IMG/VR virus record: IMGVR_UViG_3300030450_000386
Location: 1 to 27,806 of that record
Reading direction: 5' to 3' (one strand)
Source of the DNA: a virus
DNA: 27,806 nt
A program made the translations under genes and the position numbers. The notes beneath the pieces were generated by a model. The model was not told where the DNA came from, searched no databases, and was given only the letters and a program-made list of their open reading frames with translations. Below are positions 8,104 to 15,833 of this stretch, one piece after another; the first letter of the stretch is position 1; each line of letters begins with the position of its first letter.

Positions 8104-9566
8104 TATGAGTTAGTATTAATAGGATTTGCGTATTCTATATTGATAGTATATTTAATTAGCTTATCATTAGCAACTGTCTTTTTAACAAACGTACTGTCTT
8201 TAACCATAACCGCTTGTGTAAAATCTGTATCTGCATTTTCAACAATATAAACATCTGTTGACATTATTAGTTTCTCTAATAAGTTTGCATCTTGTTCTGT
8301 GATCCAATCAGTATTTAGAGTTTCACTTAATGTAGCTGTTGTTTGTCTTGTTGTTTTTCCTCTTTGTGTATTATTATAACGCCATTTAGACCCATTAAAT
8401 GTTCCAAGCATTGAACTATAGTTATCTCTTTGCACGTTAATAGTTTGCGTTGATTTCTTTTTAAAATTAAAATAATCATAACCACCTACAGAATTACGCC
8501 AAGCTAATCTACGCACTTTATATCCTTTACAGCTTCCGTCTTGTTTTATGAAATAATAAGTAGTTGTTTTGTATGCAATAGTGCCTGTTGCATTTCCTGT
8601 TCCTCTTATTGTATAATAAGCCCAACCTGAAAAGTTAGAAGGTTGTGCATCACCAGGACTACCACCATTAGGTGTGACAGTTGACGCTTCTAAATTACCC
8701 GCACCACAACCAAAATATAATAATCTTTCTGCGTCAGTTAAAGAGCCATCTGTAGGTGCTTCACCGCCATTTCCTGAAACATTTGGAATGTATTGTTCAT
8801 CACCTATTTTTACACCACTAGAATTATAATACACTACTTCTATAAAATCAATATCGCTATCAAAATTAGAATTGTCATTTAAAAAAGCAACTGTGTGATA
8901 GTCTGTGTCTTGTATGTAGTTTAAATGTCCATCTAAATTATAATCACCCGAGCTTCTTTCTACATCACTTAAAAAAAGGTCACTACTACCTGAAGCGTTA
9001 TACACATTAAATGCGCTTGACTGTACATAATTAGCATCTGTGCTTCTTGCTGTCATTAGTGGTAAAGATGCTTGTAAATAATATAGTGTGTCATTGACAC
9101 TATCTGAAGTTACTTCAGTAGGAATAGCAGAAGCAGTTGTACTATATTGTTGATAGCCTTTTACATATATTTTTTTTATTTGGTTATCATTTGTGCTAAA
9201 TGGTTTTGCTGCTGTATTAACACCGACTTTGTGTATTGTTCTAAATGGTACGCCTGTATCGTTTTGGTCAATCACAGTATTTCCTAATTGAGAATTAACA
9301 GTATCTCTTAAATCGAAAAATGCTCTTGCCTTGTTGTTAGTTATATCTGAACCATAACCGTTTCTTCTTTGTTTGATTTTGGCTAATAATGTTCCTGAAG
9401 CGTCATCTAATCTAACTTCTAAAATTAGCTTGTAGTAATAATATGAAGCTGTAGTCGCGTCATCTTGAAATAACATATAACCGATTATAGGTGTCCAGTT
9501 TGTTATAACTGGGACTTTTGAAGTTGTATTAACTGGTTTCTGTTGCCATTCTAATGCTGATGCCAT
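8103..9566 (-). CDS. Tail/baseplate structural protein with a dockerin-like calcium loop
   Basis: A 487-residue, beta-rich protein without a signal peptide. An N-terminal region (about 20-115) includes LILEVRLDD and RAFFDLRDTV. Residues 207-220 read GDYNLDGHLNYIQD, close to the dockerin/EF-hand loop pattern GDxNxDGxxNxxD. The C-terminal third (about 350-480) resembles a tail-tube-binding or distal-tail domain, ending in repeated strands (TINIEYANPINTNS). It sits between a tail-completion-type protein and the 1161-residue tail protein, so a distal tail or baseplate role is likely. No enzymatic motif was seen. Confidence 0.5.
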   Translation of the reverse strand: MASALEWQQKPVNTTSKVPVITNWTPIIGYMLFQDDATTASYYYYKLILEVRLDDASGTLLAKIKQRRNGYGSDITNNKARAFFDLRDTVNSQLGNTVIDQNDTGVPFRTIHKVGVNTAAKPFSTNDNQIKKIYVKGYQQYSTTASAIPTEVTSDSVNDTLYYLQASLPLMTARSTDANYVQSSAFNVYNASGSSDLFLSDVERSSGDYNLDGHLNYIQDTDYHTVAFLNDNSNFDSDIDFIEVVYYNSSGVKIGDEQYIPNVSGNGGEAPTDGSLTDAERLLYFGCGAGNLEASTVTPNGGSPGDAQPSNFSGWAYYTIRGTGNATGTIAYKTTTYYFIKQDGSCKGYKVRRLAWRNSVGGYDYFNFKKKSTQTINVQRDNYSSMLGTFNGSKWRYNNTQRGKTTRQTTATLSETLNTDWITEQDANLLEKLIMSTDVYIVENADTDFTQAVMVKDSTFVKKTVANDKLIKYTINIEYANPINTNS

Positions 9567-9573
9567 AATTTAT

Positions 9574-10170
9574 TTATTTTATATCTTTCATTTTACTTAC
9601 TATATCATCTTCTATATCTTCTGCATAAGCATTAGTTATTTTATTAATATAGTATTTCATATTTTTCTTATACGGTGCTGAAAAGAATTGTGTTCGTGTC
9701 AATCCTCTTTGTGCTATTGCTCTACCAATTACAAATGCAGCTCCAGCTATACTAGAGGGTGTTTTACTTTTAAATTTTCCGTCTGTTCCCCTTATGCTAA
9801 TTCCTTTTTTTGTTATCCATTTTTTAATAACACCTCTTGCTATATTATTACTTTTGAACTTAAATGGACTTTTACCACCTCTAGCCATACCTGTTCCACC
9901 TCTTTTACCTTTTCTTGCACCACGACCAGGACTATAACCGCCTTTACCTCTAACACCTTCATCAACGAATTGCCAATACTTAGCAGAACCGCCAAATGTA
10001 AATGATATTGCTTTAGGTAAATTGCCAGGCTCTATCTTTCCTAATTGATAACTGAAGTTTTTAATTAATCTTGATGAACCCATTCCTGCGGCAGTCAATC
10101 TAATTTTACCTGCTCTAACAACAGCTTTACCAAATCGCTTTAACATCTTTTTTGTTTTAGGAAACTCCAT
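9574..10170 (-). CDS. HK97 gp10-like head closure/tail completion protein
   Basis: A 198-residue, very basic protein. It begins with an amphipathic helix (KTKKMLKRFGKAVVRAGKIRL). It then has a beta region containing AKYWQFVDEGVRG (about 64-76), the pattern seen in gp10-like tail completion proteins, where a Y/F-x-x-x-x-E-G loop follows a strand. A Gly/Arg/Lys-rich segment (about 77-100) is low complexity. The C-terminal half is helical, with a second amphipathic helix near 175-198. It starts by a TAATG overlap (shared base 10170) with the upstream gene. These proteins act at the head-tail joint or tail terminus. Confidence 0.55.
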   Translation of the reverse strand: MEFPKTKKMLKRFGKAVVRAGKIRLTAAGMGSSRLIKNFSYQLGKIEPGNLPKAISFTFGGSAKYWQFVDEGVRGKGGYSPGRGARKGKRGGTGMARGGKSPFKFKSNNIARGVIKKWITKKGISIRGTDGKFKSKTPSSIAGAAFVIGRAIAQRGLTRTQFFSAPYKKNMKYYINKITNAYAEDIEDDIVSKMKDIK

Positions 10171-10664
10171 TAGCTATTCGGTGTTATAGGCACAATACAA
10201 AGATTGTTAGTATTATTAACTTCAATAGTAATATCAGCAACCCAACCTGTAAGTTCATTTTCAAACCTTGCTGTAAATGGTTCTACTGTGATCGGTGTTT
10301 CTAAGACCACTTCATTATCTACCCAAGATGTTGAATACATAGCGTGCTTAAATTCGTTTATAACGTCCTGCATTATTTGTAGCGTTTCAGAATAAGTATC
10401 TGTTCTTGCTATTCTTTCGTTATTAGGTGCATCTCCTAAGATTTGGTCATTAGTCATATCCATTACATAGATTGTAAAAGAGTAAGTCATAACGCCTGTA
10501 TTGATAGTAGCTTCGCCAGGTTCAGCATATAATATAACATAATCAGTAGCACCTAGTTTATTAATATCAACTTCTGACATTCCGCCTGAATGAAAGCTGT
10601 TAATCTCAAAATGCTTTTCTGCTATTGTTTCTAAAAATCCTATTACGTTTCTAAATGTTATCAT
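10170..10664 (-). CDS. Minor virion protein, possible tail terminator
   Basis: A 164-residue protein. The order is N-terminal helix (ITFRNVIGFLETIAEKH), beta strands (TDYVILYAEPGEATI, MTYSFTIYVMDM), a long helix (TYSETLQIMQDVINEFKHA), then strands ending in FTARFENELTGWVADITIEV. This alpha-beta pattern and the F-x-x-R-F-E-N-x-L-x-G-W block are familiar from small neck/tail-terminator proteins of Bacteroidetes phages. It starts two bases after the chaperone frameshift product ends, and its stop overlaps the next start. Exact role is inferred from position. Confidence 0.5.
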   Translation of the reverse strand: MITFRNVIGFLETIAEKHFEINSFHSGGMSEVDINKLGATDYVILYAEPGEATINTGVMTYSFTIYVMDMTNDQILGDAPNNERIARTDTYSETLQIMQDVINEFKHAMYSTSWVDNEVVLETPITVEPFTARFENELTGWVADITIEVNNTNNLCIVPITPNS

Positions 10665-10666
10665 AA

Positions 10667-11406
10667 CTAATACTTATTGTTCTGTTTTATATTATAGTCT
10701 TGCGTATATGCTAAGTATGTTAAAACTTCTAATATAGGCAGTTTTGTTATTTTTTGTATATCAAGTATTGATGTGGACAAACTATATAGCGTGTTATACC
10801 ACCCCCATTTAGATTGTAAACTTACGCCTTTTGTTGTTTCAGTTCCATTGCTTCCAAATAGTGGACTGAACTTTTCGCCAATGTCAACCCTAAATTCAAA
10901 AAAAAACCTAGCGAACTTAATGCTATATCCATTGGACAATCTTTAAATAATTCTTCTTTAAATTCTTCAGGATTGTATTCTTCTATGGCATATCTTTCAC
11001 CTCTTTTAAATGTTACCTTTCTATACAGTATGGACATAATCACGTGCAGGTTTTTAATTGGGTCGTCTTTACAATATGCTTCCAAATCAATATATTCACC
11101 TGTTGTTATTGCAGAAAGATTAGGACAGAAACCATATTCTTCTTTTTTAAAAACAAACGTCTTTCTAAATTGTTGTTTATCTGGTTCTGTGTCTATCATT
11201 TTCTTTAATATATCCATTATTTCAATCAGGTCTTTATAATTCATTTTCTTAACTATCGCTGTTGTAGTTCCGCATAATAAAGCTAAACTATCTACAATCT
11301 TTTTTTTCTCGCTTCCTTTACCTAATTGAATGTCTACATATTTTTGGTATGTTCCTATTGTTATATCCGACCATTCTGTAGGTATGCTTAATTTCACCTG
11401 TTTCAT
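10667..11406 (-). CDS. Frameshifted tail assembly chaperone (gpGT-like), product of -1 ribosomal slippage
   Basis: The 0 frame (10822-11406) and a second open frame ending at 10667 overlap. They can be joined by a -1 shift on a run of nine T (10898-10906), where the 0 frame reads GGT TTT TTT TTG. The fused product would be about 246 residues: 169 from the 0 frame and 77 from the -1 frame. The extension contains SKWGWYNTLYSLSTSILDIQKITKLP, which matches the conserved WGWY...I..I..ITKL block of the T part of marine phage tail chaperones. The second frame has no ATG of its own before the overlap, only a TTG. Chaperone pairs of this kind coat the tape measure before tube assembly. Confidence 0.75.
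10822..11406 (-). CDS. Tail assembly chaperone, 0-frame product (gpG-like)
   Basis: A 194-residue cytoplasmic protein. It opens with KLSIPTEWSDITIGTYQKY, then a helical region (VDSLALLCGTTTAIVKKM), and EYGFCPNLSAITTGEYIDLEAY, followed by HVIMSILYRKVTFKRGERYAIEEY. This order is typical of G-type chaperones in marine Bacteroidetes phages. It follows the terminase after a 33-base gap holding a leader element, so it is the first gene of the tail block. Without slippage, translation ends at 10822 with ELKQQKA. Confidence in a tail chaperone role comes mainly from the frameshift arrangement plus the WGWY extension. Confidence 0.75.
   Translation of the reverse strand: MKQVKLSIPTEWSDITIGTYQKYVDIQLGKGSEKKKIVDSLALLCGTTTAIVKKMNYKDLIEIMDILKKMIDTEPDKQQFRKTFVFKKEEYGFCPNLSAITTGEYIDLEAYCKDDPIKNLHVIMSILYRKVTFKRGERYAIEEYNPEEFKEELFKDCPMDIALSSLGFFLNLGLTLAKSSVHYLEAMELKQQKA
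10898..10906 (-). other. Slippery sequence for -1 programmed ribosomal frameshift
   Basis: Nine consecutive T on the coding strand give the heptamer T TTT TTT in the 0 frame, which allows both tRNAs to re-pair after slipping back one base. The -1 frame is open on both sides of the site and continues to 10667. No clear downstream pseudoknot was identified by eye. A homopolymer length error in sequencing would look similar, so the run length matters. Confidence 0.7.
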
Positions 11407-11411
11407 TACTA

Positions 11412-11426
11412 ATAAATATAAAAGTT
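11412..11426 (-). promoter_or_regulatory. Late leader element before the tail chaperone gene
   Basis: The minus strand reads AACTTTTATATTTAT, 5 bases before the chaperone ATG, within the 33-base gap after the terminase stop. The identical 15-mer occurs at 27099-27113, more than 15 kb away. Confidence 0.55.
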
Positions 11427-11439
11427 AATAATTCGTTTT

Positions 11440-12597
11440 TTACAATATATAATACTTCCCACTATGATTAACCGATAGCTTGTTTAAACACAAATAACGT
11501 GTAGCATCAATTAAGTGGTCGTTAATCTTTACAGGCGTATTTAATACATCACCATTTTTGTCTGTTGCCCATTTATAGCTTCTAAATTCTTTAATTGCAT
11601 TTAGACTATCTTTAGTTATATGTAGTTTGTATCTACGCATAATATCTATTCCTAAATGTATTCCTGCACCTTTCTTAGCAGGTTTTATATTAAAGCCAGA
11701 ACGATATACCTCTTCGATACTCTTTGGCTCTGCACTATCTGCAACTATTTCAGACTGTCTATCTATTCTAAATTCTCTTAGTTTATTAGCCAAGTCAGTA
11801 TTAGTTAATCTCTTTTCGTATAACATCTCTTTGATATATAAATTGTCGTCAGACTGATATACAGCTACTAATGCTGTTGGTGAATTAGTAAATCCAAAAT
11901 CTAAACCATAACCAATTAAACGCCCTTGCACATCATCTACTAAATTAAAGTTCCTGAAGATAGCAGTTTGTATTGTTCCTATTTCACCAAGTCCATATAC
12001 ACGCCAATAGTCAGGGTCTATGTCTTTTAATCTTTCAATCTCTGCTATTGTATCTTCATCTAAAAATGGATTTGCTCTATATGTGGATTTTAAGAAAGTG
12101 CAGTCATCTCTTGTATGCACTTTTTCATATATCCAACTATACGGATCTGACGGATTATAATCTAAATATATCTTTTCTGTAGTTCTTAATATAAGCTGTT
12201 GCCAATCTTCATAGTTAAATTCGTTGGCTTCATTACACCATAGATAGTGGCGCTTCCTTCCACGTATCTTGACTGGTTGATCCACTGAAATAAACTCTAA
12301 TAGATTGCCATTAAGCGTATATGATAATTCTGATTTATTGTGGTTTGCTTCGCTGTATAATTCTAACTCTTTTAAGATATTCAACACATCTCTATATGCA
12401 GTTCCTTTTAATGCGGGCAATGTCTTTCTGCATATTGTAAATATCTTGCCTGTTTCTTCTAAGCATTTAACAATAAACAACTGACAAAGCGAATAGGTCT
12501 TGCTAGAACGCGTACCCCCCTGTAAGCACGTGATTCGAGTTTTAGACCCATACGCCTTGTGAAATACATTTGTTGTCTTAATCTTTCCCTGTATCAA
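11440..12597 (-). CDS. terL: Terminase large subunit
   Basis: A 385-residue packaging motor. The ATPase half carries a Walker A motif GGTRSSKT (27-34) and a Walker B region HYLWCNEANEF (117-127) with the acidic pair NEANE. The nuclease half has three acidic sites: GLDFGFTN (Asp233), VADSAEP (Asp287), and NDHLIDATRY (Asp360, Asp364). Length is on the short side but complete. It cuts concatemeric DNA and pumps it into the prohead through the portal. It overlaps the small subunit gene by 20 bases. A start upstream of MIQGKIKTT is not needed for any motif. Confidence 0.95.
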   Translation of the reverse strand: MIQGKIKTTNVFHKAYGSKTRITCLQGGTRSSKTYSLCQLFIVKCLEETGKIFTICRKTLPALKGTAYRDVLNILKELELYSEANHNKSELSYTLNGNLLEFISVDQPVKIRGRKRHYLWCNEANEFNYEDWQQLILRTTEKIYLDYNPSDPYSWIYEKVHTRDDCTFLKSTYRANPFLDEDTIAEIERLKDIDPDYWRVYGLGEIGTIQTAIFRNFNLVDDVQGRLIGYGLDFGFTNSPTALVAVYQSDDNLYIKEMLYEKRLTNTDLANKLREFRIDRQSEIVADSAEPKSIEEVYRSGFNIKPAKKGAGIHLGIDIMRRYKLHITKDSLNAIKEFRSYKWATDKNGDVLNTPVKINDHLIDATRYLCLNKLSVNHSGKYYIL

Positions 12598-12925
12598 TAA
12601 CTTCTATTTTAAGTTCAGTAAGTGATTTACCACCACTTGTAATATCTAATTTCTCAGCATATCCTCTATCTTTAGCTTTTGATTTTAGATAGAATATAAT
12701 ACTTGTTTCTTTACCGCTAGATATATTCTTTATTAATTGCCCTTCTACATAATCTATCTGTGCTTCTTTAATATCTTCAACTGCTTTAGCAAATTCTTCA
12801 TCTTCTCGCATATAACGATAGTATGTACTTCTGCTTATATTACCAGCTTTTTTACAAGCGTGATATATTAGTCCTTGCGTTTCTTCTAACGCCTTTAATA
12901 GTTTCTCTTTTTTACTCTGTGCCAT
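12578..12925 (-). CDS. terS: Terminase small subunit
   Basis: A 115-residue DNA-binding protein directly before TerL. Its N-terminus is a helix-turn-helix: KEKLLKALEETQGLIYHACKKAGNISRSTYYRYMREDEEF, the pattern of homeodomain-like small terminases in which the second helix recognises pac/cos DNA. A central helical region (IDYVEGQLIKNISSG) would oligomerise, followed by a SIIFYLKSKAKDRGYAEK segment typical of this family. The C-terminal tail, overlapping the TerL start, is expected to contact the large subunit. Confidence 0.85.
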   Translation of the reverse strand: MAQSKKEKLLKALEETQGLIYHACKKAGNISRSTYYRYMREDEEFAKAVEDIKEAQIDYVEGQLIKNISSGKETSIIFYLKSKAKDRGYAEKLDITSGGKSLTELKIEVIDTGKD

Positions 12926-12942
12926 TTGTATTATTTAATCTA

Positions 12943-14049
12943 TTATAATTTAGTTGCTTTTTGTCCTGTAAACTGTTCCCATCTTTCTATAATTACATCA
13001 CAATACTTTGTATCTAATTCCATTCCATAACATATTCTATTTGTTTTCTCACAAGCTATTAATGTTGTTCCACTACCTAAAAAAATATCTAATACTATTT
13101 TAGGGTTGCCATATTCTTTAAAGCAATATTCTGCTAAAGCTATGGGTTTTTGTGTAGGGTGTATTCTCTTTTGCCCTCTTTCACTTGCTTTTATCATTCC
13201 GTGCCATTGATGTCTAAATATATTAACCTTTACGCCTTTATTTACAAAAGCTATTTCACCACCACTAAAAGTATCACCCTCTTTTTGTTTATCCCAAATT
13301 AGCCAACCATAACCGTTAGGCAATATATTACTATAATAATTTGCACCCCAAAAAATTAATGTTGAACCATAGAACATATTATTAATTAATTGAAAAGAGT
13401 TTATGGCAACACTTACGTCATTATCGTTTAAGATTTCACCAAAATCATTTTCTTTTGTTTTTCCCTTAATCCCTTTGCCACTATGTTTAATTCCATAGGG
13501 GGGGTCTGTAAACACCATATCTGCCTTTTCACCATTCATTAACTTTTCAACATCACTTTCTTTTGTGCTATCTCCACACATTAATCTATGATTACCTAAT
13601 TGCCAAACATCACCTAATTTAACTCTGCTTTCTTTTACTTCTGGTATATGGTCATCTTCTGTATTGCCCTCAACTATTTTATCAATGTTAATATCTAAAT
13701 CAATATGCTTAAAACCCCAATCAACAAGTTCGTCTATATCGAATTCATTAGCTAATATATCCATATCAAAATCACCTGTGTTTTTATTAAGACGTATATT
13801 TAATTCTCGTTCTTCTTCTTTGCTTAAATTTAATACTACACAATCTATTTCAATATGCTTTAATTCTTTACATATCTTTAATCGTTGATGTCCACCAATA
13901 ACAGTATTATCTTTATTGATAATAATTGGGTCAACTAAAGAAAACTTTTCAATTGATGCTTTTAAATCCTTATACTGCTTTGTGCTTATTTGTCTAGGAT
14001 TATAAGTAGCAGGTTTTAAATCTTTAATTAATTTACTTTCTACTTTCAT
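12943..14049 (-). CDS. ParB-domain / DNA adenine methyltransferase fusion
   Basis: A 368-residue two-domain protein. Residues 1-115 form a ParB/Srx-like domain with NPRQIS and the signature GGHQRLK (52-58). Residues about 145-365 are an amino-methyltransferase of beta order: DPPYG (182-186) first, then HPTQKP (297-302), then the SAM-binding FLGSGTT (323-329). Such fusions are common in phages near the terminase and are thought to modify phage DNA, perhaps at chosen sites, against host restriction; some could influence packaging. It overlaps the HNH gene by 17 bases and lies 17 bases upstream of the TerS start. The specificity cannot be read from the sequence. No partner nuclease resembling a type II enzyme adjoins it. 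Confidence 0.88.
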   Translation of the reverse strand: MKVESKLIKDLKPATYNPRQISTKQYKDLKASIEKFSLVDPIIINKDNTVIGGHQRLKICKELKHIEIDCVVLNLSKEEERELNIRLNKNTGDFDMDILANEFDIDELVDWGFKHIDLDINIDKIVEGNTEDDHIPEVKESRVKLGDVWQLGNHRLMCGDSTKESDVEKLMNGEKADMVFTDPPYGIKHSGKGIKGKTKENDFGEILNDNDVSVAINSFQLINNMFYGSTLIFWGANYYSNILPNGYGWLIWDKQKEGDTFSGGEIAFVNKGVKVNIFRHQWHGMIKASERGQKRIHPTQKPIALAEYCFKEYGNPKIVLDIFLGSGTTLIACEKTNRICYGMELDTKYCDVIIERWEQFTGQKATKL

Positions 14050-14326
14050 TTATTTTTTTATTTAAATCTATTAAGGCGTATATGTATCGACACACTAATT
14101 CAAGATGTTGTATTCTGCAATATGAATTAAAAGAAGTATCGCTTTCTGCGTTTATATGACAACCTCTACATAATGCAATTAGATTCTCAATATAATCATT
14201 TTTAGTTTTATTTCTTTTTTCTATGTGGTGAATATCAACTGCACGACTACCGCACATTTCACAGGGTATAAAATCCTGCTCACCATAACCAAAAAACTTC
14301 ATATATACCTTAGTGTGATTTTGCAT
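14033..14326 (-). CDS. HNH endonuclease
   Basis: A 97-residue protein with a complete zinc-stabilised HNH motif: CEMCG (Cys22, Cys25), DIHHIEKRNK (31-40, with the catalytic His pair), ENLIALCRGCHINAE (Asn48, Cys53, Cys56, His57). HNH proteins near terminase genes often assist DNA packaging by nicking or cutting at the terminase step. Position in front of ParB-methyltransferase, TerS and TerL fits that role. A homing endonuclease is less likely because it is part of the overlapping gene chain. Confidence 0.85.
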   Translation of the reverse strand: MQNHTKVYMKFFGYGEQDFIPCEMCGSRAVDIHHIEKRNKTKNDYIENLIALCRGCHINAESDTSFNSYCRIQHLELVCRYIYALIDLNKKINESRK

Positions 14327-14471
14327 ATGCCTTAGGTCTTATATTAAAGTCATCTGTTTTAGCAGCTACAACAAATTTGCCACCGCAAAAATAACAACCA
14401 TCATATTCTAACATTAATGTCATTCTACTACAACTGCAACAAAATCTAAACACTTGTGATTTATTCTTCAT
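14310..14471 (-). CDS. Small zinc-ribbon protein
   Basis: A 53-residue protein, MKNKSQVFRFCCSCSRM..., with two Cys pairs typical of a zinc ribbon: Cys11/Cys12/Cys14 and, after 11 residues, CYFCGG (Cys26, Cys29). The rest is a short beta hairpin and a tail ending KAYAKSH. It overlaps its neighbours on both sides (11 bases upstream, 17 bases downstream), fills an otherwise empty 134-base gap, and keeps a coherent motif, all of which support a real gene. Function is unknown; such ribbons often contact nucleic acid or RNA polymerase. Confidence 0.7.
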   Translation of the reverse strand: MKNKSQVFRFCCSCSRMTLMLEYDGCYFCGGKFVVAAKTDDFNIRPKAYAKSH

Positions 14472-14829
14472 TTTTACAACTATTTACATATACCTTCGCT
14501 AATTTTGCCAATGTCTGCTGAACACAACTAGAACAGCTTGATGGCTTTTTATTAGCATTAAATACTTTATTATATAATCTAACCAAAGTAGCTTGGTCTT
14601 GTCCTTTTATAGTTCCACTCTTTAATCTTGGCAATACTTCTTCATATATCTTTAATTCATCTTCTGTAAATTGTCTGACTTTATTATAAGGAAACATTTT
14701 GTTTAGTTTCTCTTTTCGTTCATCACACCCGCAATCATCACCTAATACAGCTTTAGCAACCTTATCTATTCCTGTTGCTTTAGTTATTTTTCCTATTGTA
14801 TCTCCTAAACCTCTACTTTTTTTCGTCAT
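14461..14829 (-). CDS. Conserved phage protein with Cys motifs, unknown function
   Basis: A 122-residue protein. The N-terminus GLGDTIGKITKATGIDKVAKAV is followed by CGCDERKEKLNKMFPY (from Cys33), then a helical middle (FTEDELKIYEEVLPRL) and a C-terminal SSCSSCVQQTL motif. The GLGD...CGCDxRKxxLNxxFPY pattern recurs in Flavobacteria phages near DNA packaging genes, from memory, but has no function assigned that I know. Four cysteines in CxC and CxxC pairs suggest metal binding. It overlaps neighbours on both sides. Confidence 0.75.
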   Translation of the reverse strand: MTKKSRGLGDTIGKITKATGIDKVAKAVLGDDCGCDERKEKLNKMFPYNKVRQFTEDELKIYEEVLPRLKSGTIKGQDQATLVRLYNKVFNANKKPSSCSSCVQQTLAKLAKVYVNSCKNEE

Positions 14830-15055
14830 CTTTAAATGCTTTTAGTATTTTTTCTTTTAACTTATCATCATCTAAAATTTCAAAAACCTTATGTAAAACT
14901 AAGTTCATTCCTTCTCTTATTTTTTCCATATACATTTGTTCTTCGCCTAAAAAATAATTCTTTCCTTTTTCGTCTTTAAATTTACAAATCTTTTTGTCTT
15001 TTAAATCTGAATTATCATAGCTTTTCAATGCTCTTATTATTCTGCTTTTTTTCAT
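14813..15055 (-). CDS. Small charged protein, unknown function
   Basis: An 80-residue, Lys- and Glu/Asp-rich protein, MKKSRIIRALKSYDN..., with a C-terminal helical half (KIREGMNLVLHKVFEILDDDKLKEKILKAF). It starts by ATGA overlap with the sigma-like gene and ends 17 bases inside the next gene. No Cys, signal or membrane segment. Not recognised; co-transcription with the sigma-like factor could hint at regulation. Confidence 0.65.
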   Translation of the reverse strand: MKKSRIIRALKSYDNSDLKDKKICKFKDEKGKNYFLGEEQMYMEKIREGMNLVLHKVFEILDDDKLKEKILKAFKDDEKK

Positions 15056-15558
15056 CTTTCGTTTTTTAGGTAGTTTTTAACGTTTCTAATTGCTTTATAT
15101 AACGTGTTCTTATTTATCCTTGTTTCTCTTGCCATTTCAGATAAACTATAACCTTCACGATAATATATTCTGAAACATTCTGCATCAAACCAATATAAAT
15201 CCTTTAGCTTTTCTTCTATCCATTCTAAGCGTTCTTCTACTTCTTCTTTTTCTTTTTTAGTTTCTACTACTGTATCAGGACTAATGCTTTCTATTGTTGT
15301 TGTGGTGTGATATTCGTAATACTTTCTGTATTTGTAATGGTATCTGCTGGTCTTTGATTGGTATTGATTTAGCATAACTCTAACGACATAAAATGTCATC
15401 TGTTTCTTTTTGATTATTTCGTTGATCCGTTTAGTGTCACATTTATATAGTTCTTCAATTACAAAACTTAACAAGTCATCATCATCTTTGCCGCTGGTTA
15501 TGTTGTAGGCAATATCCTTTAACTTATTATAGTTGTCAGTTAAGTAATCGTTTAACAT
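15052..15558 (-). CDS. Sigma-70-like RNA polymerase sigma factor (phage, ECF-like)
   Basis: A 168-residue protein. The N-terminal half (LTDNYNKLKDIAYNIT...DDDDLLSFVIEELYK) has the look of sigma region 2, with the helix that binds polymerase followed by a basic/aromatic stretch (SRYHYKYRKYYEYH). The C-terminal half carries a region 4 helix-turn-helix: ECFRIYYREGYSLSEMARETRINKNTLYKAIRNVKNYLK. It would redirect host RNA polymerase to phage promoters. It lies just before packaging and virion genes, the right place for a late activator. Candidate targets are the AT-rich leader elements in this window. The region 2 assignment is weaker than region 4, so a plain HTH regulator is the alternative. Confidence 0.65.
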   Translation of the reverse strand: MLNDYLTDNYNKLKDIAYNITSGKDDDDLLSFVIEELYKCDTKRINEIIKKKQMTFYVVRVMLNQYQSKTSRYHYKYRKYYEYHTTTTIESISPDTVVETKKEKEEVEERLEWIEEKLKDLYWFDAECFRIYYREGYSLSEMARETRINKNTLYKAIRNVKNYLKNER

Positions 15559-15833
15559 ATTTTCACAATAGAGGGTATATTTATTTGTTTCATTAAGTTA
15601 TATTCAACACTTGATATTTTACTTGCTTCTAATTCTATTACATTATCAAATCTCTTATCCACTTTCTTATAAATATAATTTAATATATTTTTGTTTTTTT
15701 TCAAATCTCTTAAAATAAAAGATAATTCAGCACCACTATCAAATAAAATTGTGAACAAGTAATTGTTAGTATCGTGATAATTCCAATACAATCTTTCTTT
15801 TCTTGTATTAAAAAATGTTGGTTTAATTTTCAT
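15552..15833 (-). CDS. Unknown 93-residue protein
   Basis: MKIKPTFFNTRKERLYWNYHD..., mixed alpha/beta with no recognised motif. It starts by ATGA overlap with the VRR-NUC gene and overlaps the sigma-like gene by 7 bases, so it is part of the same translation unit. A hydrophobic strand (NYLFTILFDSGAELSFIL) is not long enough to be a confident membrane helix. Confidence 0.65.
   Translation of the reverse strand: MKIKPTFFNTRKERLYWNYHDTNNYLFTILFDSGAELSFILRDLKKNKNILNYIYKKVDKRFDNVIELEASKISSVEYNLMKQINIPSIVKIC

Noticed and set aside
10667-10939. Independent 90-residue gene in the second tail chaperone frame
   Set aside because: Its only start in the overlap is a TTG inside the first gene; the T9 slippery run explains it better as a frameshift extension.
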